Source of the DNA: Haliclystus octoradiatus
Lineage: Eukaryota; Cnidaria; Staurozoa; Stauromedusae; Haliclystidae
Direction: 5' to 3'
DNA: 64,000 nt
Assembly: GCA_916610825.1 (NCBI GenBank)
Contig: OU744453.1
Span: 14,198,469-14,262,468 of the forward strand
This document shows positions 1-13,037 of this stretch, in pieces. The position numbers and the translations under genes were made by a program. Each line of letters starts with the position of its first letter. The first letter of the stretch is position 1. Under the pieces are notes generated by a model that worked only from the letters and a program-made list of their open reading frames with translations, did no database searches and had not been told where the DNA came from.

Positions 1-1367
1 AATCACTCACGCTTTCTGTGATATGGAAACTGCTGGCGGAGGTGGGTCTTGGCAATTCAAGGGGAAATAAGTAAATAAATCTCTCACGCTTAGTACTGTA
101 CGGCAAAACTAACAATGCGAGTTACGATATACAAAAGTAAGATGATTTCGATCGCGGTATGAAGTCTATCTTAGTCAGAATTATTTCTAACAAAAGACAA
201 TTTGAATTTTATTTCCTTATCGGGTGTATACTTTCTTTCAATCAAATATGATTGTTAACTTGTTATTGATTTGTGTACCAACTCAAGAAGATCCGTAATT
301 ATATATATTGGATTTTATTGGGAGATTATGCCACTCTTCATTATTATTTGGATCTTATTTCGAAAATTGTAAGATATATTGTAATGAATAACACATGTCT
401 ACTATGATCGACTATGATTATATGCAACTTTTTCGCTTTTTTATGCTTGTAACACAAGGAATTTTATGTTGATTTCCATCGGTTACGCTTCTCCAAACCA
501 TTGAAATTGTTTTGAATTCATTTGAGTGTTTCATCATTGAATGAAGTTGAAAAATATTATTGAACACCACAAATATTATAGTTACTATTTATCACAAATC
601 ATATGCTTGATTTTACATTCCATTTTAAGTTTTTTGAATTAGATATACTTGAAGTTAACTTCATTAAATGTTGATCAACGATAAGAACAACATACACTAT
701 TTTCAGTTTAGATATTGTAGCAAAATATTGTGTTTGTCTTATTGTGTTGTTCTTATCGCTGATCAACAAAATGAAATTTTGATTTTATTAACTTTTACGA
801 TGATCTCATTAATTTTGGTAGAAAAAAGTAAGCATCAAAACCTGACCGCTCATAAACCAAATTTTTTCATATTATTATATTATCTTATAAATTAAAAAAT
901 GCCCAAAAGATGTCAATATTAACGCTGATGCTACTACAAGCTTCCAAGTATACCATATTTAATCGTGATTTCAGTCAACCGATGCTCCCTTCCATATGCC
1001 TTCCAGCAGACGTTACTCTTAACAAAGTCAAATGTGCAGGTGGTAATCATCAAGTTCACTTGGAGCTTTCTGATTTGATATTTTAAGAGATTCTAAAAAC
1101 AGCAGATGCAACTGGACCTCAACATTCATAACTACGACATAATCTGTCTGTCCGTATTAGAGTCCCTCATCATCCTATATATATACCAAAATCACACGAT
1201 ATTTCCAATGTTTCTTCGAACAACAACTCTGAATGACCAACACACCTCTCATTTTGGTCTCACTCAAGCACTAGCAAAAGCTAGACAACTCAGTCAGTCC
1301 TTTCTTTCAGTCATTTCTTAATCAGTCCTTTAAAAAAAAGTTTGTATAACTTAAAGGTTCTGAATAA

Positions 1368-1404
<37 letters not shown>

Positions 1405-3990
1405 CTCGTATTCAACAATTAAGAGCAACGCGTACAGATTTTTATATCATTCATTGACATCTTCTTCAATGATTACATCATCCATCGTTATCAATCAACG
1501 CATCATCATCGAGCTAACAAAGCTTCAGAAGCCACTGTGAAAGCTATTCTATTACATGGTAACGAAATATGAACAATTATTCACATAATCAATCTATGAA
1601 GCATTCAACACAGCTTTAATAGAATGCAGAAATACACCAAGAAGTGCTAGTCACTGCACAACGAGGATTTGGGAAACTTTTGCGTTTACGCATTACAATC
1701 AATATATCACGTTTCACTGATAAAGTCCAACAGCTTCTATTTAATGCTAGCAGTAGCAGTAGTATATACAGTCACATTATAGGAATGTACCGTCTCTCTT
1801 ACGCCTATAACATATTTGCTACACAAAGAACGCAACAAATCGCGGTCAGACATAGCATACAAAGAATATTGTAAATAAGACAATTAACGATAAAAAACAT
1901 TATGAAAATATACTACTTGCCCGTAGCCTCGTCGAAACATCTCCTTCGGTTGCCAGTGAAGGATTTCATGCAGCAGTTGGGGAGCATACGTCTTTGATCT
2001 TTCTATCACGGATACAAAAAAAACCTAGAACCAAACACAATTGATGGTTTTGGAGAAACTCCTGGAGAACTTGTATCTATTCATCCACATACACGCAGAT
2101 ACAGCGGCAAAATAGAATATGGGTGATTCTACTGGCGTTTTTGCAATCAACTCTGTAGACACTGTTTGGTACTCAAACCCGACAATGGGCAAAACTATGA
2201 ATAAAACGTAAGGCGATAAAACTTAAGTTTACGTCATTAGATTGAGAATTATAATTTTCAAATGGCATTTACCATAGAAATTGATAAAAAATTGTTGATT
2301 AGAAATATAAAACTGGAATAAAACATAACATAATATAACTTGATATAATATGTAATATAGTGTGTACGAATAGCCATTATTACGTCACTGGGATTTCCAA
2401 CTGGTATTTATTGTCCGCCAGTAACTAGTTAATTATTTCCTTCGGAAAGTAACATTTTGGTATAATATTTCTTGTATTTAAACATATTTTCTACTTCTAC
2501 TATCATATAGGTTGGACTTTGCTTCAAAGAAGATTTGATGGCACTATAGATTTTTATCGTGATTGGAATTCTTATAAAAATGGATTCGGTGATGTTTGTG
2601 GGGAGTTTTGGCTGGGATTGGATGCAGCTCATAAACTAACTGAATATGGACAAACAACACTTCGATTTGATTTATGGGATGGAGATAAACATTACTACAT
2701 GGAATACTACGGAGCCACGATTTCAGACGAGACAGACAACTACAGGCTAGATTACAATGGAGTCAACGGTAAATTAAAATACGAATCCAGGATAAATTCT
2801 TGTAACTGCAATATCTCTTATCAGTTTTTCGTTGAAATTGGATATTTATATTTCTTCAATTCTATAGCTCCAGATCGATTTGCTTTTTATTTAATTCATT
2901 TATATTTCATTTTATTATCCATATTCAACTGAATTCCACGTGAAGGAAGATGTTGAAAAAACATATTTCAAATGAATATTTTTTATGATTGTTTTTTGTA
3001 TAAACAGATTCATCGAATAGTGAGTCTATTAGATCGTAGTATTATATCCTAAGTGGTTGCGCCAATATTTATAGCTCGTATCGCCAAGAAACGAAAAAAG
3101 GACAGGAAGATCCGGATTTTAGAAGTCTGGCTTCAAAAACCTGGGTTTCCAAACCATACTTTCAAAATTCCTGACAGTAATTCTACGCAGATAAATTTCC
3201 ATTCTGTTTTCCTATTTTTGTCTGGGCAATAGGGCGATCTGGGCTAAGTTCAACGGGGTTTTGTAAACCATCTTGTCCTGTCAACACAGCCTCTTTATTT
3301 TCCCAAAGATGTTGATTGTTATGCTTCCATCAGCCCTATAGTATAGAGGTATGATGTGAATTTCCTTGAAATATCATGTTTTTCTTCGAATGCCTTAAAT
3401 CGAAGCTCTCGGGCTCTTAACCAATCAAAAAGCCTGATAAATTTTGTAATTATAATAATATATACTAAGATGCAATGCCTCGGCTCCGCCATTTCGGATC
3501 ATTTTTAACCCTGTTCGCTGGCCCAATTTAAATACGGATATTAATTGTCATTGCAACAGTACTTGCCTCCTCTTTGTATTATATTCTAAATGGTCCGATC
3601 TCTCAACGATATTCACATTTGCACATTCATATACATATGTGTATTTGAGTTTATAATAAATATAATTATTTTTTTAATTTATTATTAATTACATAAGACT
3701 AACGTAATCTCATTTAACTTATCATCATTCCAGGTAATGTTGCTGGTGACGACCTCGATAGTCACAAAGGCCAAATGTTCACTACAAAAGATAAGGATAA
3801 TGATAATCATAATTCAAATTGTGCTGTTAAATTCACTGGTGCTTGGTGGTACGCAATGCCATGTCATCGCGTAAATTTAAATGGAAAATATGGAGAAACA
3901 GCATTGGGAAAAGGTATCAATTGGAGAGAAATAACTGATGTTCATCACTCCTTATCAAAAACAGAAATGAAGATGAGAAGAAAAGAGTAA
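1..3990 (+). CDS. Fibrinogen-related domain protein, gene A (5' part outside window)
   Basis: Three coding exons are visible: 1-41 (end of an exon, frame from base 2), 2511-2768 and 3734-3990 (stop TAA). Splice phases match gene B exactly. The first piece ends AFCDMETAGGG, the family's usual CDM-GGGW entry. Exon 2511-2768 gives WTLLQRRFDGTIDFYRDW and then a GEFWLGLD block. The last exon has the acidic KDKDNDN calcium-site loop, SNCAVKF, GAWWY and a C-terminal TEMKMR. This is the C-terminal fibrinogen globe found in ficolins, tenascins and many invertebrate lectins, normally secreted and ligand-binding. The donor after base 41 is GTGGGT rather than the GTAAGT of the other copies. Relative to gene B the last exon has one extra codon (AMPCH against DNCH). 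The reading frame is intact in the visible part. The ligand cannot be told from sequence. Confidence 0.85.
42..2510. other. Gene A intron
   Basis: AT-rich intron with one (GAT)n tract. A piece near 1750-1795 (GTCACATTATAGGAATGTACC) recurs near 55470. Otherwise nothing recognised. Confidence 0.6.
1367..1402. repeat. (GAT)n microsatellite in gene A intron
   Basis: About twelve ATG/GAT units. Confidence 0.95.
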
Positions 3991-3993
3991 CCT

Positions 3994-4431
<438 letters not shown>

Positions 4432-4779
4432 TGTTATTCAGTCTGCTAGCATTCTTTTTCAAGTAGATGTTACTAATTTGATCAATCGAGTTTCAATGCA
4501 TTTAGCTTCACATTTTAAACTATAAGAGGATACTATACGATATAAAGTAATGAATTTATATATCAAATCATCGAGCACAATTATTTATAAAAATGACTTA
4601 AACACATCTATATTCATAAGGGAATGCTCATTTATAACATGTGTCATACTTGTAACTGACTTATTGTGCAGCAATTGAAGTTATTTCTATTATGCTTGAA
4701 AAGTTTGTTTGTAGTAAACTTTCTTCTTCTTTCAAATTTTATCAACGTTGATACCATCATTATCTTAATAAATTCACTC

Positions 4780-4895
4780 ACAGACCTCGACAAGAAAATA
4801 GATAGAAGCTAGATCGTATCCGCCTGGAACTTTTAAAACGAAATAAATCACCCTATCGTTGTAGAGACGGAACAAATATTTTAGCGGAAATGATC
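4780..4895 (+). pseudogene. Non-LTR RT remnant downstream of gene A
   Basis: Homologous to 21838-21960 (LLKRNKSPYRCRDG in one frame, ILAEMI after it). Its presence after both genes shows the LINE insertion predates the A/B duplication. Confidence 0.45.
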
Positions 4896-4899
4896 TAAG

Positions 4900-6129
4900 C
4901 AACTGCACATTTACACAAACTTACATTTAATCAATAGTTTCAACCTTGTTAACCCCATAGGAAAAAGTTTTTGATTTTTCTACTATTCAAATCTGGGAAC
5001 AAACTGAACTCGTCTAATTAGAGGTGGGTATAAGTCTCATTGGTATTCTTACTAAATTATAATGTTTGATCCTTAATTAGAGGCTTAGATCTGGGTAAAA
5101 AAAATGTTTTTGTCATAAAACAATGATCTCAAAAGATACAGAACAAAAAGCTTTTGACATGTTATATTGATCTAAGGAAACCAATAGATACTCTTTGGCA
5201 CCCTGACCTCTTGTTGAAGCAAAGACATGTAATAATTAACAGATTATCATTTAAATATAATCAATAATATATCTTAAAAAACAAAGCATTCATCATCTAT
5301 AACTATAATTTGACCAAAACCATCTCTCAGATTGTTGGCTTTTCAAGGGTATGTGATTAGTTCTAACATATTTAAAATTTATATCAACGTATTTTGAAAG
5401 TTCTACACCTTGCCAAAGGCAAGCTTTAATACAATATTTTCAGGCATGGCTGGTGGAAATTATGGCGTATAACCGCAGACTAAGTTACATCTTGGTTAAT
5501 GATACTTTGACTTTATTGAGCTATTGCTCAATTTTGGAACTTAAAATTCAATGTTCATTAAGAAGAATATAGAAAATACGATCCCGCAACGAGTCAACGT
5601 TTCGATTGCAATATTTTAAATGATAAACCATCTTTTGTATGTTATATACTGGCATATATATGGATTGATAGCCCGCTTTACGAAAATTGTAACCAGCAGA
5701 GCGTGTACTAGAAATAGGTACTTGGATATTCCAGAATGTTTCAAAATCATTATGGTCACATTTACTTGTGAATGGTTCGACAGTATCAATTTCCGATAAA
5801 AGTGCTGGAGTTGAAGTGAAAATTAAATCCGAAAAGTTACCCAAACGAGTTGGCTCATTTATGAGCTGTTTGAAATTTTTCCAATGACACTAGCCAAAAA
5901 TAAATCATTGTATTCATCCCCATAACTCTTCGGTATAGTCCAAACAAGAAAGGGAAAATTGAAGTCCGAAAAATAAATCAGGGGGAATAACAACCTGAGC
6001 AATAATCAATAAATGAACATGATGTATATTGATATGAGACAAACGAGAAGCAGCCGAAGCTGTTGTAAACACATACTAATCGTTGATGCTCTCTTGATTG
6101 AAAATGGATATCGATTATAGCTGCTTCTA
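4900..6129. other. Intergenic, no supported gene
   Basis: AT-rich. A 98-codon minus-strand frame (5548-5844) has no recognised family; it may be a decayed retroelement part next to the Penelope copies. Confidence 0.4.
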
Positions 6130-6450
6130 TATTTGAAAAGTTTGAAGCAAAATCATGAGGAACTGTATAATTTAACTGATTTTACAATAAATGCCAACGC
6201 TAATGAATATATTTGGACAACGTTTCGACAACCACTAAAAGCAATTATCAAGTGTAAAAATCATGGGAGCAGATTAACTATTTATACTAAAATGATAGAG
6301 TTATACAAGTTACATATCTTACAATATAAGGATAAAAATTATTTTATTTATTTTATTTTAAATCTCTTAAGACCATAGCAATGATTTTATTGAATCCGAT
6401 TGAGTATTCAGAGAAGGCTTCATTTCACGAATAAATAGCAATAGACCAAA
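6130..6450 (-). repeat. Penelope-like 3' tail, minus-strand copy
   Basis: Reverse complement of about 9410-9770, from the FIREMKPSL coding end to the tail. It lacks the roughly 65-bp insertion present at 9525-9590. Confidence 0.8.
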
Positions 6451-7849
6451 TCGGCTAACGCGTCACGTGACCTGAATGCAGTATTTGGGTTTTTCAACAA
6501 CAGAACGCAATGGTCTAAGCGCAACTATTTTTCTTGCATATTCCTCTTCGTAATTTGCTCTTAAATTTAGTACTCAAATGATCTGTGGGAATTTCAAGAT
6601 GGATTCAAGTAGTTCAAGACTCAATAAAAACGCCTGGGACCTTGAAATTGATATATCAGTACTCCATCATCGTCAATTATTCCATCAAATAGTAGCATTT
6701 CTTGATATAATTATTGTGTCTCGTTACAATTTCAATTCAAAAACAATACTATATAATGGTATCCAGCATATTTAATGTAATGAACAAAAAATTTCATTAT
6801 TTTACGATCAATATGGCATGTACAGTAGAATTATAGAGTTGATCGTAAACATAGCTGATGACGTAGAACATAGAATTCCATGAGTTTTCAAACATTGAGA
6901 TGCGCCGCGCCATAAAAAAAAACCAAAACAACATCAATTTATAACTGTAAATTATAACATAACATTGAAACAAATAAATTCCTAGCTTTTCAAACGAACA
7001 ATATAAACATACAACAGTCATATTTACAGGAAAGGTAATATAAATGAGCAACACAAGTCATTTTATGACTCGATCAAATCAGAGTTTCGTGAAAGTCAAT
7101 CAAATTCGCTGTTAGTTCTTCGTAAAATATAACTTTTCTGCTAACATATGTAGCCTACATATATGACTTCTACATACCATAAATACACTTTCTAAATCAT
7201 AAATGCTTGGTATTTTATTTAAATTAGCAAAGATTAGATTGGTTTCAATGCTTCAAAACATCGCAAATCATGACATTTTTTCATTCCAAATTTCATAGTC
7301 CATGTATATGATGTACATAATTTTTCACTATAACAAAACAATGATAAAATCTTTCCAATCCATACTGCATATTCATCTCCAGTTTAGCTTAGATTGTTTT
7401 GCTTTCACTGTAGTTTATCAAATGCTTTCAAACCATGTTTCAAAATCCATAAATATTTCGGTTCCAATTTTACGGTCATCCACAGCGATCAAAGTTGGTG
7501 CAGATTTTCTTTAAATAAAGCTTCATCACTCCAAAATCGATAGAAAATCTTTTCCACACATCGAATAATATCCCTCCAAATACTAATATTGGACATTTCA
7601 ATTAAATAGGTAGTTTAAAATGTGTCTTATGAAATCAAATAAGCACGACCTTCTCGTACAACAACAAGACGCAAAAGGACGTTTGCTCGAAAATTCGCAA
7701 ACTTAGTACGCAGCTGGGTCACGTGATCAGGAAATTGAAAAATTAGCCGATTTGGTCTATTCAAAAACTTTGCAATTGAATTTTGTTTCGCATTGTTGTA
7801 AAACTGAAAACGATTCACAAAGATTGTCCCTGTTCCCATGGTGATGTTC
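6451..7849. other. Intergenic between Penelope pieces
   Basis: No gene seen. A short block (AGACCAAATCGGCTAA at 6444) recurs inverted near 7740, suggesting shared retroelement debris. Confidence 0.4.
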
Positions 7850-8635
7850 TTTCACATGGTTTCCGATAACGACCTACCTCTTGTCTTAATACATTGCTAG
7901 ATTTTTGATCTTTAAAAGGTAATACAATTCTAATTATATCTTCATCTTTATTTACAACGGAATTTAAAAGATGTTCGGCGTATAAAAGATTTCTGAAAAT
8001 TGACTTTATATTTTTACATTCGATGTTGAAAGCGTGTTCCATTGAACATTAACAAATTGCGCGAATAATGAGAGTTTTTAAAAAAACAGTCTTGTAGCGT
8101 CTGTCCAAATGACTTTTAAAATGAGTTAATAGACCAGTGTCTGGGGTTTTATTGTAAATAGCGGTTGTAATGTTGTTATCTTGTTATTCTAATAAATGCC
8201 CAATAAATGGTAATTGTTTGTTGTTTTCTATTTCCATTGTAAACTACTAAACATTATTGAATTGTGTAATGTTTATAAGCAATCATCAAGTTGATCTTCA
8301 GCTGTTTTTTGGTCTTTTACAATAGTAATGATGTCGTCCACATAGCGATGATAAAATTTTCCACTTTGTTTTGAGGAGTGTTCTACGTGACACATGAATG
8401 CGTTGGCCATTAACGGACCCAATGGCGAACCCATTGCTACGCCATCAACTTGTTCGTATAACTTTTTCTTCGAATATAAAATGCTGATTTTTGGTAGAAA
8501 TTTCTAGTGGCTGTTTCAATTGTTCTCTATTCAGGTCTAAGCCCTGTTCAGGGTTTAGCTAGTCGTTTTCAAATGCATTATCTACTATAATTGATATGGT
8601 TTCATCTAGCGGAACGTTCGTAAAAACAACACCAT
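7850..8635 (-). pseudogene. Penelope-like element RT fragment, minus-strand copy
   Basis: Reading down from 8635: VPLDETISIIVDNAF, GSPLGPLMANAFMCH-like motif, KFYHRYVDDIITIVKDQK (the YVDD catalytic box), then, past stops, AEHLLNSVVN and IRIVLPFKDQKSSNVLRQ. These are RT blocks of Penelope-like elements. Compared with the plus copy it lacks the GIY-YIG part: LRQEVGRY runs directly into KPCERTSPW, the equivalent of the region after the nuclease. Several stops and frame changes. Confidence 0.8.
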
Positions 8636-9790
8636 TACTATTGTAAAAGACCAAAAACCAGCTGAAGATCTACTTGATGATTGCTTACAAACATTGCACA
8701 ATTCAATAAAGTTTACAATGGAAATAGAAAACAACAAGCAATTACCATTCATTGGGATTTTATTAGAATAACAAGATAACAACATTAAAACCGCTATTTA
8801 CCATAAAACCACGGACACTGGTCTATTAACTCCTTTTAAAAGTCATTTGGACGAACGCTACAAGACAGCTTGTTTAAAAACTGTCATTATTCGAGCAATT
8901 AGTTAACGTTCTTCGGAACATGATTTTAACCTCGAATGTAAATATAAGTCAATTTTCAGAAATCTTTTATACCCCAAACATCTTTTAAATTCCGTTTTAT
9001 CAAACCATAATTTGAATGTCTTCAATAGCCAAGTTGTGAATAAAGATGAAGATCTAATTCGAATTATATTACCTTTTTAAAGATCAAAAATCTAGCAATG
9101 TCTTAAGACAACTTAGAGTAATCTTTTTTTAAAAGCCATAAGCTGCAAGACGATCTACGACATCACGAAGACAAACCTTCTCTTGTTAGCCAGCATCGCG
9201 TTGTGTATAGATATCAATGTGGCTTGTGTGAAGCAAGCTATGTCGGGTACACCTACTGACATCTCTACAAACGCATAGCTGAGCACAAATCCAAAGTGAT
9301 CGGAAACCACATGTGAAAGAACATGAAGAAGGGGATGGGGAAACGGACAATCTTCACGAATCATTTTCAGTTTTACAACATTTCAAACCAAAATTCGATT
9401 ACAAACTGTTTGAAATGCTGTTCATTCGTGAAATGAAACCTTCTCTGGCTACGAAACCGGATTCAGTAAAGTCATTGCTATGGTCCTAAGAGACTTAAAA
9501 TAAACTAACTAAAATAATTCTTAATAAAAGTCAGAGAATCAGACAGTCATGTTTGCTACTTGAAGTTTCTTGAAGTATAAAGTAATTCTTATCCAAATAT
9601 GGTAAGATATGTAAACTGTATAACTCTATCATTTTAGTATAAATAGTTAATCTGCTCCCATGATTTTTAGACTTGATAATGGCTTTTTGTGAAAGTCGAT
9701 ACGTTGTCCAAATATATTTATTAGCGTTGGCATTTATTGTAAAATCTTTTAATCTTATCAGTATAATTTAACGCCTATCTTAAAACAAAG
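8636..9790 (+). pseudogene. Penelope-like element, plus-strand copy with GIY-YIG endonuclease relic
   Basis: Starts mid-RT (TIVKDQKPAEDLLDDCL), continues FTMEIENNKQLPFIGI and LLTPFKSHLDERYKT, then at 9170-9310 SQHRVVYRYQCGLCEASYVGYT and LYKRIAEHKSKVIGNH. The CxxC followed by YVGYT and then R..EH is the zinc-linked GIY-YIG nuclease of endonuclease-plus Penelope elements. The end reads LFEMLFIREMKPSLATKPDS near 9400-9470. A 300-bp AT-rich tail follows. Multiple stops. It abuts the minus copy head to head at 8635. Confidence 0.82.
9525..9591 (-). repeat. Hammerhead 3' half inserted in the Penelope tail
   Basis: Absent from the other tail copy (6130-6450) and flanked by AATTCTTA on both sides. 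The minus strand reads GAAACTTCAAGTAGCAAAC, a stem III and cleavage site like that of H2, but no CUGANGA half is present. Also seen at 13038-13085 beside the gap. Confidence 0.6.
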
Positions 9791-10190
9791 GCAACACCAC
9801 TTCCAGGGGTGTAACTTCCATTGTGCTTCGATGGGGTTGTTCAAATGGAACTCTGGCAGAATGACCATCGAAATTTCCAACGTAATGAAAAAGATACTCA
9901 AAATATGTCTTTGTGAATGACAGATTCAACCAAAACAAATTAAAAAAAAACAATTTTCAGAGGCGAAATTAGTTTTGCAAAATGAAAAAAGTGCAAAGGA
10001 GTCAAATGCATATCTCAAAACATTTTCATGACTAAACATACCCTAAAATTTTTCTCTACATTTTCAAAAAAGTACCCTTTAATATTTCAACGTCCCCGTA
10101 TACAAAAAGTATGGTAGTTACCCCCCGGGCACCACCTCTGACCTGATTTTGGATAATAATCTGTTTGAAGCAATTAATGAAGTGTGCAAC

Positions 10191-10518
10191 TATAATCAAA
10201 TAGGCTGCATTTATGACAGTCAAAATAGTTTTGTCTATGTGTTACAATTTGTTCCAACACGTGTATGCTGCAAAACCACGTGATCTACACTACAGTATTA
10301 ATTAAATCATATATATGATAAATAACAATGTCAAAGACTATACATTTTGGTACTGCAACTTAAAGTTTCACATTCTATGCAATCCTCAGACAATCAATAA
10401 AAGCTAATCAATAAATTAAATATATATGATACCTCACAGTTATACTTACGAATACCCGGCTATCGATAAATAATGCAAAAACTATTTTGACTGTCATAAA
10501 TGCAGCCTATTTGATTAT
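10191..10518. mobile_element. Foldback element with 41-bp inverted ends, carrying H5
   Basis: TATAATCAAATAGGCTGC opens the left end and its complement closes the right end. Inverted arms run about 10191-10232 and 10478-10518. No coding potential. An identical copy at 13687-14014 belongs to the duplicated block. Confidence 0.75.
10353..10395 (-). ncRNA. Hammerhead-like motif H5 inside a foldback element
   Basis: Minus strand: CUGAGGA (10389-10383), GAAAC (10369-10365), stem III ACU/AGU with loop UUA, cleavage site U, then GCAG pairing by two Watson-Crick and two wobble pairs with UUGU. Stem II pairs only after skipping two U residues (GCAU/AUGU). Core residues are intact. The duplicate copy is at 13849-13891. 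Its host is a 328-bp inverted-repeat element. Confidence 0.55.
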
Positions 10519-11356
10519 ATTGTTGCTGTCAGATGCAAAACTCCATTGTAGTGATTCTCTATGCGGAATTTAGTTATTACAGACAATGTTTTTTGTAGAT
10601 TTTTCATAGTTAATTATTACAGATGACGTATTTGTAGATTTATAGTTAGAAAATATCTTATAGCAATATATTTATAGTTATTAAATATGAAAATGTTTCA
10701 AATTTTAAAAATGTCATGTCATCAATACATATTAAGGCTTTTATTTAGTGTAAACACTGAATATTCTCTGAATTACTACATCGATCAAATATATCGGATT
10801 TGGATTCTTTTGTTTATTGCTTTATATAAATATTTATTTCTGTCGTTTTTATAGCCAATATATTAATCCTATCCTTTTATGTAAACAGTAGATTAAGAAG
10901 ACTAGTGAAGACATCCTTAGCGATAGGATTGACGTTATAATTGAGCTCTTTCATATCGACCATGTTGGTGTGGTATGACAATACTTCCCTGGATCACGAT
11001 CTATTCAAAACACATCAGCCGGGTGATCAATCTTTTCTTTAAATATTTATCTATGAACTCATTGGGAATATACATATTTAAAATAGAAAATTAAGTTTAA
11101 GAACGGCTATGTATAGTCTCATTTGGATAGCTGATTTGGATATATTGATCTGAAATGGCCGCGTTAATCAAAATTTTTCAATGGGATAATAATCAGTATC
11201 AATATTATATTTAAAATTTTTTTTCTATTTCATTTCACATTTGTGAATGGGCAGGATTCACTGCCCGATTCTCTGAGAAAAGCCTACGCTTCCACTCTAT
11301 CACCGTAGCATTTGAAGTCGAATAGCTGTAAGAGGTTATAGAGCTTTACAGCGCAA

Positions 11357-11605
11357 GTGAGCCATCAACAAGTAAAGGGATTATCAGGGCTGGCAAGAAA
11401 GCAAATTACAAACAATGGAAGATGGTCACAGCACCGAGAGATTGCGGTGATCGCCAGACCACCGCAATGTGATTCACCTCTTTTTGTAAAAGACATCAGA
11501 GCACATTCGTGCACAGGCAGTTATGGAAAGTTAAAGCCGAGCTCTAAATCCGAGCCAAAACCACGACCACTAGACATTGCCTTAAAGTTGAGCAGCGAAA
11601 GATGA
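11357..11605 (+). other. GC-richer 82-codon open frame upstream of gene B
   Basis: MSHQQVKGLSGLARKQ ... KPRPLDIALKLSSER. Richer in G and C than its AT-rich surroundings, with no recognised domain. Duplicated at 14853-15101. It might be an old repeat or a promoter-side exon; I cannot assign it. Confidence 0.25.
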
Positions 11606-12139
11606 TCAGAAAAAGGGCTACGGCATCTGTTAGTTAGTTGGTCGTGGGTTAAATGACGTAAAACATTTATTGTTTGCTTTGTCATGACCACAAAAGTTGA
11701 TTAATGAAAAGTAAAAGCTCAATATCTCCGCTAATTAAGAGACTATCAGAAAATAATTTCACAAACATATATTTTACTGCTACAGCCTTTTATTTAAACT
11801 AGAATTCACCAAAACAAAAATTTAAGAGTATCTGCCGATAATACACATTATCATTGTCATTGTACGACATATTTGCCATCTTTGTAATATTTTCATTGTT
11901 CATGCAGTAATTGTCTGCTTTAATTAATCAGTTGTTTTTATAGGATGTTTCTATATCAACCTATAACGCAGGTGCTCCAAAGAAACTCTGGCATGTGAGA
12001 AACGAGTCTAGGGCCATTGCATTTCAAGAGTTCCACTAAAGGAGATTAACGGGGCTTTTCCTCAGAAAATTATACCTTGATTGGATGTTCGACAAAAGAA
12101 GAAAACTATTTCGCTAGTTTCGTCATTTTCTTCCTGATC

Positions 12140-12763
12140 ATGAAGTGGTATATATATATATGTTTACTTCTTGAGCTTGAATTCATCTGCACTTTCGATA
12201 CTATTGGCTCAAGTTATAATACAAGCGTTGGTTTCTTACGATTAAGAAGACCATTTAAGCGGATTGTAGTGAACACATCATTGTACTGCAAAGTCTCTTG
12301 TACTGCTACACATGATTGTCGATCTATCAATGTTATTCAAAATGAAACTGGAAAAAATTTGCAATGTGAATTATTCACTTGCGCTGCCACTTACAACGAG
12401 GAAAGCGAAATTATTCAATCAAAAAATTCAACTTATTACGAGCTCACTTATCCCAAAATCAAATTTCATCAGACAAGAGAAAGGACATCAGCTGTAAGTT
12501 TTATAGCTCTAACCTATATCTTCTTTATAATATGTAGATATTAACTTGTTGAAAAAAGTTTATTATTCTAAACAATCTGACATTTGTAATGCAAGGATAA
12601 TATACGAATCAAGAAGCAGTCAGCGGTTTCTTTTTATATCTTCAGGCAAAAGATTGTTTGGAAGTGCAGACACGCGGAGAAAATGAAAATGGCATCTATT
12701 TATTGAAAATATTGGATATCAAAATCACTCAGGCTTTCTGTGATATGGAAACTGCTGGTGGAG
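12140..12763 (+). pseudogene. Duplicate of exons 1-2 of FReD gene B (probable assembly duplication)
   Basis: Exons 12140-12493 and 12646-12763 appear identical to the first two exons of gene B, at a constant offset of 3496 bases. Exons 3 and 4 are absent: the copy ends at the 200-N gap 74 bases after exon 2. Because the surrounding 3.3 kb shows only one difference on reading (length of an A run), I treat this as a repeated contig end and not as a separate gene. If real, it would be a truncated gene. Confidence 0.8.
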
Positions 12764-12837
12764 GTAAGTCTTGGCAATCCAAGGGGAAATAATTAAAATA
12801 ACATCTCATGCTTAGTACTGAATGAAAGATAGTTACG

Positions 12838-13037
12838 NNNNNNNNNNNNNNNNNNNNNNNNNNNNNNNNNNNNNNNNNNNNNNNNNNNNNNNNNNNNNNN
12901 NNNNNNNNNNNNNNNNNNNNNNNNNNNNNNNNNNNNNNNNNNNNNNNNNNNNNNNNNNNNNNNNNNNNNNNNNNNNNNNNNNNNNNNNNNNNNNNNNNNN
13001 NNNNNNNNNNNNNNNNNNNNNNNNNNNNNNNNNNNNN
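12838..13037. other. Assembly gap, 200 N
   Basis: Round-number N run. Open reading through it is meaningless. Confidence 0.99.

Larger units (their letters stand above)
9543..12837. repeat. 3.3 kb block repeated across the assembly gap (left copy)
   Basis: Matches 13038-16333 from end to end. The only difference noticed is one extra A in the run near 13440. It ends exactly at the N run. Confidence 0.9.
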
